In this document: piece by piece, positions 1 through 61,649 of the stretch | How positions within the stretch are numbered: the stretch's first letter is position 1 | How the letters are laid out: the number at the start of each line of letters is the position of its first letter | DNA from: Kuschelorhynchus macadamiae | Lineage: Eukaryota > Arthropoda > Insecta > Coleoptera > Curculionidae | Direction: 5' to 3' | Length of the DNA: 64,000 nt | Assembly (NCBI GenBank): GCA_030620095.1 | Contig: JAUTXW010000945.1 | Span: 785,001-849,000, forward strand | Made by a program: the position numbers and the translations under genes | The notes under the pieces: model-generated | Told to the model about the DNA's origin: nothing | The model's database searches: none | Seen by the model: only the letters and a program-made list of their open reading frames with translations

Positions 1-991
1 CAGCAAAGTTTAAAAATATTTCGAAATGTCGAATTTTTTTGCAAGCCTTAGTGGTATTCCCTCATTTTTTCATCACTCAGCCAAACGAACGTATAACGTA
101 GTAAATGTGATTGTTCAAGTTTCGTTTTTCAAAAAAATCGTTAGGCATTCATTTTTGCATATCCAATATAAAGCGCTGTCGTGAGGCGCTCTGTAAAAAA
201 AGAAATGAACATTTTTTTTAATACCATGTTTGATAAAGCAAATTCTGTTACAGAAATAAATCATTACAAACGTGAGCTTGCTAAGCTTTCATTAAAAGAA
301 GTTAGGGCTAAGTATAGAACTCTTTTTTATGACATATTGGACCATATTTTAATGGAAATGACACTAAGCTTTCAAGACTCTGAAAAACTTACATTTTTAT
401 GTTTGGAAGATTCTGCTAAATTTTCCGAATATAGTTTAAATTTTCCGACTGGCCCGTTTGAAAATTTGTTACAGTTATATGGGGAAATATTTTCAGAAAG
501 TGAACGACTTAAAAATGAGCTTGGTCTTATTTTTGCCAATGACAGTAATTCGAATATATCGCTGCAAGGGCAAGTGAAAAAAATTAATGAAAATAAAGAT
601 ATTTTAACCAAAGCATATAAAGTGTTTTCCCTTATTTTGACAATACCGTCGACAAGTGCGCCAGTGGAAAGAAGTGTTTCTTGCCTCAAACGTGTAAAAA
701 CTTATTCAAGAAATACAATATCTCAAAAAAGACTTACTTCTCTAGGCAATATTTCAATTTAAAAGGAATGTCTGGAGGAGATTAGGGCAACTCATCCATT
801 TTATGACGATGTTATAAATAAATTTGCTGCTATGAAGGATAGGAGAATTGATTTAGTATACAAAATTTAGGTAGGTCGTAAAAAAATTTCTACCCCTTCC
901 ACATATAAAAAAAATTCTGGAAAAAAAATTAATGCGATATTTTCTTGCTTCATTTGCACTTCACTTACTTTTCACCCGCGAGCCGCCACTG
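1..991 (+). pseudogene. hAT transposon relic (hAT-C family), 3' part with degenerate transposase
   Basis: Residue of a hAT-superfamily transposase. The frame from about 181 to 870 ends in the hAT C-terminal dimerisation domain, with the hallmark LTIPSTSAPVERSVSCLKR near 640-700 and a tail ending DRRIDLVYKI. The frame has a TAA at 760-762 where the sister copy at 21338-22594 has CAA, so it is broken. After the stop at 868-870 comes a 3' terminal region shared with the sister copy, ending in GCCGCCACTG at 991, the inverted terminal tip. The 5' end is not visible as a clean terminus, though a stretch near 95-118 also matches the sister copy. It lies downstream of the host gene JKAMP on the opposite strand. 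Family assignment is firm; the left limit is uncertain. Confidence 0.8.
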
Positions 992-2696
992 AAGTAAAAC
1001 AAAGTTTTCATGTATCTGGTTTCAGATATTCTAAAGTATGGGAAACGAAAAAGACGTTTTTAATTTTCTGTATCAGAAGAGGCTTCTAGAAGGCAAAAAT
1101 AAAATAATTTTTATATACCTATATATTTTTATATACCGAAAGAGTTTAAAAGTTCGAGGCTGTGTGGTGGCCACACATTCGAATAATTTTTAAGATTTCT
1201 AGCTTTATTTATTAAAGTTTTAATTATTATTTTTTAATGTTAAAAAAATAATAAATTGCATACCTGTTTTTAAAGTAGTGTCTTTTAAATTTCTAAAAAC
1301 AAAAAAAATGTACGCTATTAAAAAATTCCATTATTATTATAATAATGCTGTGGTGGGAATAAAAACTATACTTGTAATTCTTAATCGGCCCAGGTAAAAT
1401 TGATTTAGTTTGAAACCACATTTTTCGGCCAAAGAACGCCCGCTCGAGATTATATTAATTTAATACAATAATTATTTCTCAGAGGAATATTTAAAGGGTG
1501 TTTAAATGTAAAAAATAGCATTTTGCTTGATGGTCAAGGTTTGGCTAATAATTACAGCTCAAATACTTAACCCATTTTACCCACTAGGAAGTTCTCCAAA
1601 CTTTAATTTTTCTTTAAGAAGATAAACTTATTATATCTCAATATGTATGTTACCTCTTTGTATCTTACAACTGTGTCTTACTTTGTAGCTACATACTTGC
1701 CACAGTTTAATGACAAAAAAGAAAAATCTGATAAGTGTGGTCAAATATTATTCCTTAACAGTCAGGGCAGTACTGGTAGGATTGTGCAGTAAACGCAATT
1801 GTAAAATACAGAATTTCGATTAAAATGATTAAGGAAGCTTAAACCCTATTTAAAACGATAAAAAAATCGGAATGCCAAAAACATCTGGAGGTACTGTTTA
1901 GAAAAAAATCGTAGTGTGGTTAAGTTATAATTTTTAGCCAATCTTTGGCCATTAATCAAAAACCTATTTTCTTAGATTTAAACGCATTCTTAGTAAGTAG
2001 TGACTGAAAAATAATAAGCAAAACAGTTAAGACAAATAGGCTTTTGTTTTATCAAAGGAAACTTGATTTAGAAGGTTCAAAGACGTTGCAGTAAAATGTA
2101 TAATTGCCATAAAATAAGGATATCCCCTAGAAGAAATGTTAGAAACTTACAATTTCAAAAACGCCTGAGAGACTGATCTGAGTAATTAAAACGGCACGGC
2201 GTGTCAAGGAAAATATGTCAAATAGTTAAATCGTAGTTTTAACTAAACTTTTACTAATAAGCAAAATCCAATTTTCTTAAATCTAAAGACCTTTCCAGTA
2301 AGAGTCTGACAAATAATGAATAACACTGAATGACATTTATTATTAATGCCTACTAGGAATATTAGTATAAATATGTCGAACAGCTTTTGATATATCATTA
2401 CCAAATTTGTGTTTGAATGTTCTAGGTTGTGAAAAATTTACAGAGGATATTAGATTTGAGATTCATTTTTTCCTACAGGGTTTTACTCTTGAAAATATTT
2501 TATTTTGCGCCCTCATAAAAACATACGCCATGAGGTATAGCAACTTTAACCCGGTGAAATCATACGCCTCCTAACTCCACATAATCGCATCAAAACTGAA
2601 AATGATCCGTTAAAAAATACCCGAGGTATCGGTTTATGTCCATTATAAGTGGGATATCCTGTATATAGATGTTCTTTTTTGAAACGTACTTACGGA

Positions 2697-2697
<1 letters not shown>
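992..2697. other. AT-rich stretch, no gene recognised
   Basis: No frame longer than a few dozen codons and no recognisable protein motif on either strand. Near 2640-2670 a sequence ending in ATCCTGTATA resembles the worn tip of a Tc1/mariner-type repeat, but no partner end was found. Confidence 0.5.
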
Positions 2698-2771
<74 letters not shown>

Positions 2772-2773
2772 TT
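2698..2773. repeat. (TA)n microsatellite followed by a T run
   Basis: About 27 TA dinucleotides followed directly by about 20 T. The small overlapping reading frame of alternating Ile-Tyr codons is a product of the repeat. Confidence 0.97.
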
Positions 2774-4655
2774 GATTTCTTTTTTTAAGGAGGATACCTT
2801 GATCTATAGCACATTATGTTTCTATTGTATTTATATGAAAAATCAAGGTCTTGCATTTTTAATGTCACAAAATTTAAGAAGAGCCACGAGTTATTATTTT
2901 TTGAATACAGACTCATTCAATCAAAATTTTTATTATTTTTAAACTGCCCTAGCTATTATAAAAATGTATGGCAGTTGTTTCAAATCCGGCGACGACATTG
3001 ATTTCGTATATTTTGGATCTATTTTTTCTACCAATTTTATTTCACACTAATAGTTTCATTGTTTAGTAAGAACTAGGATATACTTTACAGGTTAACTCGG
3101 AGTAAAAATATTATTATATATTAGTTAATTCTTAAACTAGACTAGGCCGGTATTGTTTTAATTTATATTAATTAGTATACCAGTTCCAACGTAAACACAA
3201 ACAAACAGAAGAAAAGTGAAGGTTATAGAAACCTTTTATTGGTTTAACAGAAATAAAATGTACCAAAGTACTATAACTGAGAAGTGTATTTTTCCCAACG
3301 AGCACCAGATCATTTCGATAAATTAATGTTTTTCTTCTTCTTATGGAACTGTTTCAGTTAGTTAGTTTTTTCAATAATTCCGCATAAATAACTAATAACT
3401 TTATAGGAATAGTCGGAAGACTTTATTTTCCACAGACATGGAAAACAGTATGAAAGTTTTATAAATTCTATGACAAAATCCATCTTCTATCAACTTCAAG
3501 TATGATTATCTTTATACCATCACCAGCCTATTTTCACGAATTACTAAAAACTGTTGAGATTAAAATTATTGTTGAACCAATAAATATGCCGATATGCAGG
3601 AACCTACTTAAATGTCGATTAAAATTTCAGGCACGAAGAGAAATCAATATTTCTAGTAACATTGTCCGTTTTGGTCAGTATACTGTAATTTTAACCAAAC
3701 AAGTTTACCCAAACCGTTGACTAAAGAAATGGAATCAACGCCCGAACGGTGAAAATTGTCAGTTATATCACAAGAGCATTAAACATTACCGATAATTCGA
3801 AAAATATGCATGTTACCTGAAAACTGCAGAGCTTATTTTCTTAATAAGGTTAAGATAAGTGAGTTATTAATTGCAACGAAAATTACTGATGTCAAATTGA
3901 TTGGTTTGTATTGTTAAGTCTGAGAGTTACTATGGCATTTATCATGTTTTTTTTTTTTTAGCAAAGCCTTCACGATATTTGAAAACCTAGGTCATATGAA
4001 AATATCAGAGCTGAATTTCAACTATTGAATTTTCAGAGTATGTTATTGTCACCTAATGCATTTCTCTTATGGCGGTTTTTGTATGTGAGAGCAATTTCCG
4101 AATAAAGTTGCAGTTTATGGGGCGCTTTAGAGGTTCGGCTATGGGATATTTTTTGCTGCAAAGCGAGTTTCACGGCAGTTAGTGCTACCACGAACTTTCA
4201 CATCGTTGGAGCAGTGTTTTGTTATGTAACGCTGCATGTTAAAAAATTCATAACAAAAAACAAACCGCAAAGGAAAAAAACAAGTAACTATGTAAGTAAT
4301 ATAGGTACAATAATAAAGGTTTCTGATCTCACTTACTATTAAATGTTAAGCCTTACTGACATAACTATGAGAAAGTTTTAGGAAAAGTGCAGCTAGTTTT
4401 AATAATCTTTAAAGAATTTTATGATGTTATGAGCGCAATTTTGGAAATATAAAAGTGAAAATATTTTTAATTTCTGGTACCTACCCTTAATATTTATGAA
4501 AACAAATAAAATAAAATCCATTTTATTAATATTTCAGTTGAAAAGAATTATGGAATACTTGATATAAAAAATAAATATGTAAAAATGGAAACGGAAACCT
4601 TTCCTTCAACAGACTAGAAAACTACAAGATAAATATAATACGATTATCCTAATTT
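2774..4655. other. Region downstream of JKAMP, no gene recognised
   Basis: AT-rich sequence without credible coding frames. It is the 3' flank of the minus-strand JKAMP gene, and further poly(A) signals read on the minus strand (TTTATT on the plus strand) occur in it. A 72-codon open frame at 3502-3720 shows no domain or splice context that would support it. Confidence 0.5.
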
Positions 4656-4661
4656 TTTATT
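4656..4661 (-). promoter_or_regulatory. Candidate poly(A) signal of JKAMP
   Basis: AATAAA on the minus strand, starting 6 nt after the stop codon of the long JKAMP reading frame (stop at 4669-4667). For the short form the stop lies about 200 nt upstream of it. Such a short 3' UTR is unusual for the long form, so a more distal signal may be used. Confidence 0.4.
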
Positions 4662-4666
4662 CTTGA

Positions 4667-52800
<48,134 letters not shown>

Positions 52801-53984
52801 CTGTAATGTGTAGGGTTAGCACATTTTTACTAAAACTAAAAAAAAAACATTTTCTCAATAAATGACAATAATATCTGTGGAGTAGGCTTCAATATAGCTA
52901 GCAATAAGAATATTATAGTGGGCTAGAGGAATGTTTGTTGAATAAATACAACAAACAATTATATCAAATAATATGATTATAATAATAGTAATAATAATAA
53001 TTGTATTAATTCTATATAAAAACGACATCTGTAATAATGCTTGAGGTCTTGTGTTTAAAAAAAGGCGGAGACATGTTCAAATGCTGGAAGTAGGCTGTTT
53101 AAATGGAAGTCACGCTACTTTCTTTTAGAACAATCTCCCAATTAAGCTTCAACAGATCAAAAACTCTCCAACAGGCAATGGGAACGACATCGGGTTCTAT
53201 TCTCCTAGAGCTTCCGAACGCTATGTTAGGTGAGTAGAAGGACATCATTATAGACAAAATAAGAGTATATGCCATAATTTTTTAGGCCAAAGAATTCGCC
53301 ACCTTGATTCATTAGGAATACAGAGAAATTAAGAAGGCCAAAAGAGAGATATCTATATTGGCTCAAACAGTCAAGCTGCCTTAAAAATTATATGTCTACT
53401 ATCGAAATATTGTTTATTTTCCCTTGTTAGTTTATTTTAGCTACCATAAATTTGACTAGTTTTACTCCTAATTTCTTAAGTCTAACAAGAAATTCGTATT
53501 TTTTTGTGGTCGGATTGAATAGATAAAAATGTTGACTATTTTGTTATTTAGCATAAGCATTCACGAATTTTCGGTAGAGTTCGTACAACCTGGATTAACT
53601 TAAGGAAAACTTATCCCTAAAAAAGGAAATAAACCAAACTGATATTGGCGTCTTCAAGCATTCAAAACCAGCAGACGGCCGCTCAGGCGACGTTGTCAAG
53701 ATCACAAGCTTCTAGATTCTAACGACGTACTAGCATTTCCATTTGCGATATCAACCATTGGGAATAGCCGGGCTTCGTTTTGGGCAAACAGTTAGTTAAA
53801 CTGAACAATTGTTGCCGGATTTCAAATAAATTTTGTTCACAAAACCAAGTGCGGAATTGTTTAGGATCCAATGATTAAATTAAATAACTGCTCTTAACGA
53901 GCCGTTAGCCATCGGTCAGCGTCGCTGCGCGACTTACCATGTCTCTCCAACTATAAGATCTTAGTAATGAGCTGTATGTAATAA
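52801..53984. other. Region upstream of the visible JKAMP exons, no gene recognised
   Basis: I searched the minus strand by eye for the missing N-terminal JKAMP parts (CGxCPRG, YDWLYLGF, LHWFFI) and found none. A GTAAGT donor-like site occurs near 53930 on the minus strand, but the sequence before it does not match the family. Confidence 0.45.
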
Positions 53985-54520
53985 AACGACAACTGAACAG
54001 AAGTGAACAACAAGAGCTAAATAACATCATGATACAAGGTGTCCCATATAATGAATATGTTCAGACGATCTTGGAGATATTCAAAGTTTTCAATAAGATC
54101 CAAAACACCTTCAAATTTGGAATAAAGAACAGGGTGCGGCCTGCTCCAATTAAAGTTATATTTGAAGAAAAGATAGGAAAGTTTAGGATTACATAACGTA
54201 TTAGATCCAATTTACATAAATCACAAATAAACAAGACGAAACCTTGACCTTTTCTAAAAGGAATTTCAGGTTAAGTGTAATATATAGACCTCCATCATAT
54301 TGAGGTGATGAGTTTCTGAAGGAACCTGAAATAATGCTAAACAAATATCCTAAAGATAATATTGTAGGATACTTTAATATCAATTTGTTAAGCAGCGAGT
54401 GATTCTCCTCTTACTCAGGCGTATAACGATTTGCTCTCGTTTAAATGGTTATGTCAGCCAATAAATAATACTATAGTGCGGCTACGATACTTGCACTCTT
54501 ACAAAACATGTAGTTTGTAG
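53985..54520 (+). pseudogene. LINE relic: end of ORF1 and start of ORF2
   Basis: An ORF1-like piece (MIQGVPYNEYVQTILEIFKV, then a KNRVRPAPIKVIFEEK-like block, about 54030-54190) is followed by endonuclease pieces VIYRPPSY (about 54280), GDEFLKEPEIMLNKYPKD (about 54302-54356) and FNINLLSSE (about 54375-54403, where the family has GDFN). Stops and a Gly/Asp substitution show decay. Truncated by the repeat at 54526. Confidence 0.7.
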
Positions 54521-54525
54521 TAGTA

Positions 54526-56228
54526 CAGGGTGTCCCATTTTTGACACTTTTATAGGGTATTTCCATAAGGGTTGGTCGTATCGAAAAAGTAATATAAGTG
54601 TCATCTGCTCTTTTGGGTGCGAAGTTTAAATGGACCCAACGTTATGTTTTTAAATGGAACACCCTGCATACTTTAGTCTAAGAAGATAGCAATATAAATT
54701 ATCTCTTCAAACATATAATAGATATTATTGGTTCCCTTGTGCATACTTTAGTCTAAAAAAATAGCACTATAAATTACCTCTTCAAACATATAATACATTA
54801 TAAATATTATTGGTTCCCTTCTATTCAAACTTTTTACTTTAAAAACCATAGTACGCCATGGAAGAAAAGAAATTAAAATAAAAAACAAAATTTTAAAAAT
54901 TTGGTTTCAGATTTATATAACTGAAATATCAAGTAGCATACTTTATTTTACCTTTACTTAAAATTACAATTCTATTTTTATTGAAATAGTGCAGCAGGCA
55001 TGCACTGATTATTTATTTTATGAAAAATAAACTTTAAATTATGACAACGATTGAAAGTATAAAATAAAGTAAAAAAACTAGGACATTACATAATATTATT
55101 TTGATGAAAATTAAGAAAAATAATTTACACAAAAAAAAATCTGGAAAAATTGAAAGAAATATAAGAATTAAGTAACATAATTCAACACCCCTATTCGAAA
55201 GCTCCTTCGTTTTTCGCAATGCATTACTGACATTTTTCCAAATGCTTTTGTAACGTTCATAATGTGTTGCGCCTTCTAGGGGTGTTAGATCCGGAGATCA
55301 TGATGGCCACCTTATAGGTTCATAAGTCTCTATGCAACGGTTTCTAAAATGAGTATTTAAATACTCTCTTATTCGAATACCTCAACTTGTAATTCGACAC
55401 TCATCTGACCAAATTATTTTTTTGTGTAAATAAACGATCCTAGTTATATTGATCTAGAAACTAGTGACAAAATTCCAATCTTCTCGCATTCACCAGAATG
55501 CAAATATTGGGTAACATAAGGAAAATACTTGTTGGACTTCAAAATTCACCTTAGATTTTGAAACTCCAGTTCCATTTTTTATATTTTTGACGGAGGTATA
55601 CCTTTTCCTAAAATTTCAAAAAAAAAATAAAAATTGAAAACTCTGTAAGCGCTGAACTACTATTTAAAGCTATCATAGGATAGATCATATCTTGTATTCT
55701 TACCTAATTATGAACCTTGATAAACTCTAAGACGCTTATTTCTTCATTTTCCCTGTTTTCTTTATTATTTGTTTTTATTACTATGGTTTAAGTAAAAAGT
55801 TTGTATAGAACACCTAGAGAACCAATAAATCCATAGTGTCTTATATGTTGGAAGAGATAATTTATAATGCTATCTTTTGTAGACTAAAATATACAGGCTG
55901 TCCCATTTAAAAAAATAACGCTGAACCGATAACTTTTTGACTTGACCCCGTATACTCATTTGGAAAACTGCATGATATTTTAAAAACTTTATAGAGGCAC
56001 TTTTATATAAAACATTTTTTGTGTCCCTTTTAATTAAAAAGTCATAGGGTCATTTTAAAATTGCCAATATTATCCTCCATATCTCTCAAGCGAATGAACA
56101 TTTTTAAATTTTAATTTTATAACTTCAAGTTTGCCCCCATAAAGAACACATGACACATATATTACTTTTTCGATACGACCAACGCGTATGGAAATACCCT
56201 ATAAAAGTGTCGAAAATGGGACCCTCTG
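54526..56228 (-). pseudogene. Mariner-like relic with ~400-bp inverted terminal repeats
   Basis: Tips CAGGGTGTCCCATTTTTGAC (left, after TA) and CAGAGGGTCCCATTTTCGAC (right, inverted). The arms share the stretch TATAGGGTATTTCCATA and TTGGTCGTATCGAAAAAGTA and extend about 400 bp with gaps. The left arm holds a ~75-bp direct duplication (about 54664-54738 and 54739-54815). The interior minus strand has transposase debris: IWSDEC (about 55415) and RWPS-SPDLTPLEGA (about 55310-55270), with the region between the catalytic residues deleted. Right end worn; no second TA. Confidence 0.72.
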
Positions 56229-57649
56229 GACAATAAAAAGTAATTCTGAAAAACTTAAAGAAAACTTTCACAATCAAGTTAATAATCTAGAAATAAGTAA
56301 CTTTCATGATTTAAAAAAGTCATAAATAAAGTAAAAAACAACCTTTTTAACAAAAAAAATTTGAATGTCATCAAAATAATAATTGTGTTATACCTGAGCT
56401 GCTGCAGTTTCTGTGAAAAATAAAAGGTTAAACTGTTGTCAAAATATCAAAAGAATTTTTCAATGGAGCGGATATTTAACTTATTCCACTCCTGCGACAC
56501 ACTTGCCTCAAAAAGTTATTTCGCGAAAAATTCGCAAATAAAAACAAACTAATAAAAGATGTACAAGATTTTAATGCTCCTACTCCAATCAAGCCTCTGA
56601 TGTAAAGAGAGCGTGAAAGTTTTGGTAAGCTGTGCGGGCCCATTAGTGTGATATTTAAAAGTGTTTTATCAAAGCTACTTTAAAAAACTACCTTACTACA
56701 TGAAATATGTACATATACAAGGTAACACTGGGTATACATAAAATAGCTAGAGGGAAGAACCAACCCAATTAAAATAGGTTTGTCAAAAATCAGAAAGTTT
56801 CACCATTTAAAGTAGAACTTGGAAAATCACTGAAAATTGTTTAAACAATCACCAAATGAATGTTAAATAGCAATGAGAATGGTTAAAACTTTAAGTTATT
56901 GTATAGCAATCAAAAACAATTAAGTAGCACTTAAAAAAATTATAGATACAATTTTAATTAATAGCAAAACAAATGAAGCTATAAACAATAAGCAATGTAA
57001 ATGTTGTTAAAAATGATTAAGTAAGAAAAGATTAAAAGTTTTAAAAAATTATTTGAAAGAAAAAGTCAAAGTAAACACTAGCTGAACGATTAAAGAAATG
57101 CTCAAAACATATTAGAACTATTTTAAGGGAATAAACACTACCGGTAATGTAGATTTCGATATGCGCGAGACAGACGCTGAGATAATGAAAATATGCTTGT
57201 ATCTTAAAGTTTTCCGGAAGGGCTTAGGACAGGTATTAAATAATTACGTTATTAATAATAAGGTATGGGACAAAATTGAACAGTATTTTATTTACAACAA
57301 TAAATTTAATTTAGGTCTATTTAAACATAGACAGATCTACATGGCTCTTTTTGTTTAACAAATGTTTGAACTATGTGGAGTACACTCCTCTAAAGCTTTA
57401 GCAGACATTATCTTTTGTATGTATAACCATAGGTAACATGATTTTCTTAGAGTTACAGGTATATTGAGGGTGGAGCTTATAAAACCATGACATGGATATT
57501 CGCCATAATATGTGGTTTAGTTTAGTAAAAATGAATTGTTGATTTTCTGATTATATTTAAAGGGTAAAGCTAAGGTTTTTGGTATTAGAGTATAGGTTTT
57601 TTGTTCTATACTGAAGCATGCATGCCCCCCTACCTAGATATCAATTTCA
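56229..57649. other. Stretch without recognised genes
   Basis: AT-rich; a 65-codon frame at 57161-57358 has no motif. The distal end may include the 3' non-coding part of the gypsy relic, but no LTR pair was identified. Confidence 0.45.
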
Positions 57650-59638
57650 CTGTCTTGGGAGATGTGAAATTTTGTTTCAGAGATTAGCGCAGTTAATTAA
57701 TCTTCAGTGGAATCGTATGGTTGAATGATCGGACACGAGCGATAGGGTGTGTTTAACGTTAATTCGTTAGATACCGTTCGCGGATCTGTCTCATTATTAT
57801 TTTCGAGTTGATTTAAATTTTGACTACTGGTGTTTGAGCTTTCTGATATATTATCGAGATCAGCTTGTGTTTTAGGTTGATTGATTTGGTTGTTTATATT
57901 TGAGTTTTAAGGTCATTCTCCAGAATGCGATTCTCTGCTATCAGAGAAAGAATAAGTGCTTTTCTTAGAATCACTGAAAAGTTTATTATTATTAACGAAA
58001 TCAACAATGTTTTCCTCAGGGTGTTTACGTAGGTAGGCTAAATGGGCGGTCCATTCGCGACTATTCAGTAGTAAAACACAGGAAGTTTCGCTGAAGGCTT
58101 TGACTATTTCATGAGGACCTATCCATGCTAAAGCAAAGTTCTCAGAGCCAATGGTACATTTTGCACGGAAATTGACTTTATATCCGGGCTTGAATGTGGC
58201 ATGTGGCGGTTGATCTTTTCAAGGTTTTATTTTGGAAGACTAATTGCCTATAATACTAACATGTCTCTCTCTGAATTAACAGGTAATCCAATAGAATCTT
58301 CAAACAATTTCCACCAGACACGCTAGTCGTATTGCAATAGAATAGTATCTGATTTTTGGAACTACTAAAAGATGACCTGAGGCTTGCTTATGCCATAGTA
58401 GATGGCCATAAGAACAAAAGTTCTTTAGCAGTCTTTATCGTCACGCCTTTGGATTTCGCTATTTTGGAGAAAGGTAAGTCTTGAAGAAATTACTAGAACG
58501 TTGCGAAAGTAAAACTTTTTATCAGTGCCCTGAGGTCGATGGCCTTGATTTTAGAGTGCTCGAGAAGAGCTTCAGAAAAAGAAGCATTTCCCTGTTCTGA
58601 GACTGGAGATTGAGGCAATGTTTCCGGTGGAAACAACCTCTCTAAACTAGGGTTAAAATCAATGACCTCGTCGGGATCGCTATTAAATCTGGGAGCTTGT
58701 TTTGCTTCCCAAGGACATATCTGGTAAAATCGAACTCTTGGAGCAAAAGTGTCCATCGAGTGAGTTTGGCTTTAGTATCTTTAAATTTGTTTAGCTAAGT
58801 TATAGCATATAAGTCTATTCATAGAATGAAATGTGTCTGTCTTCAAGATAGTTTCGAAAATATTTGATTGCCCACATAACACTGCTCCCTGCTCGTTAAT
58901 GTGACACTTGGAAGTAGGTGAAAAATTCGAACTGACGTGTGCTATAATATTTTTGAAATTATTTTCGCTCTGCTTGTAGAGACAGCTGGCATACCGATGA
59001 AAGACGCGTCCGTTTGAAAAATGAACGGTTTCATATAGTCTGGTCTAATGAGAGGAGTTGAATCGGCAAAAGTTTCTTTAGCCTGAGAAAAAGCCTGGTC
59101 ATGAACTTCTGTCCATTTCCATTTAGAAACTTTGAACTGGACGTTTAGACTGGGTTTTTTTTAAGTTTAAAATTTGTGTTATGTGTTTTTGCTGTGAAAT
59201 ATTATTCTCAACGTAAATTCTATGACCGAGGTAGTTTAGGTCAGTGACAGTTAACTGACACTTTTCTGCTAACACTATGTGGCCATGCGTTTGCAATCTT
59301 TCAAAAATCAGATGGAGATATTTTAAGTGATCGTCGATGTTTTATCACTGTAAAAAATTGTAGAGGTAGCTGACGAAGACTGCTGCGGTGGTCATTAATT
59401 TTTGAGAGTTGCAGGAGCGCCTTCAAAACCAAAAGGCATTATCGTGAAGTGGTAAGTTGTTCCATCTGGGGTAGTGAAAGCTGGGAAGTCGGTGGAATTT
59501 TTATCCATATGAATCTGCCAATAACCTGCCTTGAGATCAAGCACGGAAAACATTTTGGCTTGGCTTAAATCTGAGAGCATTCTGATTTCTAGGAAGAACT
59601 GAGCTCTCATCTTGAGTGACATTACATACCCCGCAAAC

Positions 59639-61048
59639 ATTATCGCATCACTTAATAATTGTGGATAGTGTATTAAATAGAATTGCTTATGATAAGGAAG
59701 TGATAAGGAGTTACAATAAATTGTTTATTTAAATTTTTTTGTATTGTTTTAAAAAACGTAAAATATTTTCTTGACTACTATACTGGCTACATACAGTTCA
59801 CCTGCTTAGAGTGTATTGATTTGACTGTGTAGTAAAATTTTAAAGGTATGGCGGGTGTAGAACGTCTTACGCGCCATTTAACTGTTGAGGATGCTATTAG
59901 AGTAGTTAGCTTTATATAGAAGAAGGCCAAAGTCAACGGTATGTAGCAAACTTGCTCAAAGTTAAAGCAGTATATCACGAACGGTAAATCGATACAAGCG
60001 AAACAGCCCAGTACTCCAGAAGGGAAGGGCAAGGTTGTCACCGTCGTACAATTGCAAAATTAACTTTTGAGGACCAGGAATGTTCACATTTCTTTGCAAG
60101 AACAAGAAATCGTCTACGAGAAGAGAATATACGTCCAATGATACCTGCAAATAGTCCACGTTTGACTAGATAAGTACCGTGTTGCCAGACTGCAGTTTGC
60201 TAGAGATCATGCCGATTGGGGTTTAGACGAATGGTCAAATATTCTACTCACAATGAACCTAGGTTCTGTGTATATGCTTCAGATAGACATATTCCAGTAT
60301 ATAGAAGACCTGGGGAACGTAATTACCAATGCAATTGTTGCCAAAGGGAAAGTTTTGGCGGAGGCTCAGTTATGGTGTGGGGATGAATTTCATATAAAGG
60401 GCGTACGGAGTTGGTTGCCGTGAACGAAGGAAGAATGACGGCCATAATAGACATTTTGAAACCCCAATTAGTCTCCTATGCTCGATTTATACTGGACAAT
60501 TTCATTTTAATGCAAGATAATGCGCATCCACGTTCAGCGAGTTGTCAGGTTTGGGAGCGAATACCTGCTGGAGGTTAATGTTCCTGTTTTGAACTGGCCA
60601 GTCAGAAGCCTTGACTTGAATATAACTGAGCATTTCTGGGACAATGTGGAATGGCAGATTCAGCAACGTAGGATCCCATTTAAGTCTCAATCAGCTTCAA
60701 AACACGCTTTTCAAAATTTAGGAAGAAATACCGCAGGAATACATCCAGAGACTGTTCGAAGGACTTCTGAGGCGTATGGAGGTAGTAATAAAGGCACGTG
60801 GAGGAAATACACGCTACTTAACAAATTTCGGAAAAGTTTTTCTTTATTTGCTAGTTTTCAATTTTAAATTTTCTCTAAATTTTTGAAGGATTAAAGTTTT
60901 TGTTTTACCCTGTAGAGATGTTTTATTTTTTTACGGACAATTTGTACGTTATTTTACTTTAAACTGGTTTTCTAATACATAGCGTTCTACAGATAAAATT
61001 ACATTAAAGAACAATACATTTTTAAAGAAATATAAGTGATGCGATAAT
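59639..61048 (+). pseudogene. Tc1-like element inserted in the gypsy RT
   Basis: 1410 bp with tips ATTATCGCATCACTTA at both ends (inverted). Plus-strand transposase pieces: ERLTRHLTVEDAIRVVSF (about 59860-59920), a paired-like region, HADWGLDEWSNILLTMNL-like (about 60210-60255), YRRPGERNYQCNCC (about 60300-60340), VMVWG (about 60370), FILMQDNAHPRSA (about 60505-60540) and VLNWPVRSLDLNITEHFWDN (60586-60645), the Tc1 N-IEH-WD block. Several stops and a frameshift near 60540. It splits the gypsy RT cleanly. A flanking TA duplication is not obvious. Confidence 0.85.
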
Positions 61049-61625
61049 TTTTGGGAGGTGTGTATTAGAGTCATAGAATTCTATACAAAATTTATCTTTC
61101 TAGCCATCTCACTGAACAAGGATGAGTGAAATGGAATAAGGAGATTGGGTAGCTCTATGACTTCTGTCTTAAGCATTTCGTCAATACATTCATAGAGGGG
61201 TCTAAAGAGTAACAACGTTTGTTAACAATTCTATTCTCTTTAAGGGTTAAGAGATGTTTAGTGATACGAGTGGTTGGTTATACCAAATCTAAGTGTCGAT
61301 CACTTCTGGTAGTTGAATTACATTTTTAGATTTTTCAATAAAAGGTTTTTCTTACATCTCGTCCTATATAGACGCAATTACGTTTATAGTCCATTACATA
61401 CTCCTCGTTTGACAAGAAAGGATGCCCTAGTTGTATGTCTTCACAGAGGTTTTGAACCACAAAAAAATCCAAAGTATACCTGGACCCTTGTGTGGCAAAA
61501 GATAAGCTTGTACGTTCAGCACCGAAAGAGTTGCTGGGGAAATAGTACTGGACATTAAATTTATTCCTGTTACGGTATCTAAAAGAGCCCATATATTACA
61601 ACCATTATAGGTGACATTTAAAATG

Positions 61626-61649
61626 TGGTGTGTGTGTGTGTGTGTGTGT
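61626..61649. repeat. (GT)n microsatellite
   Basis: About 12 GT repeats, located in the fossil gypsy between gag and protease. Confidence 0.9.

Noticed and set aside
2649..2942. 97-codon open frame
   Set aside because: Created by (TA)n and a T run; no domain.
53920..54000. GTAAGT donor-like site on the minus strand as a possible upstream JKAMP exon
   Set aside because: The sequence before it does not match the JKAMP family and the end phase does not supply the needed codon base.
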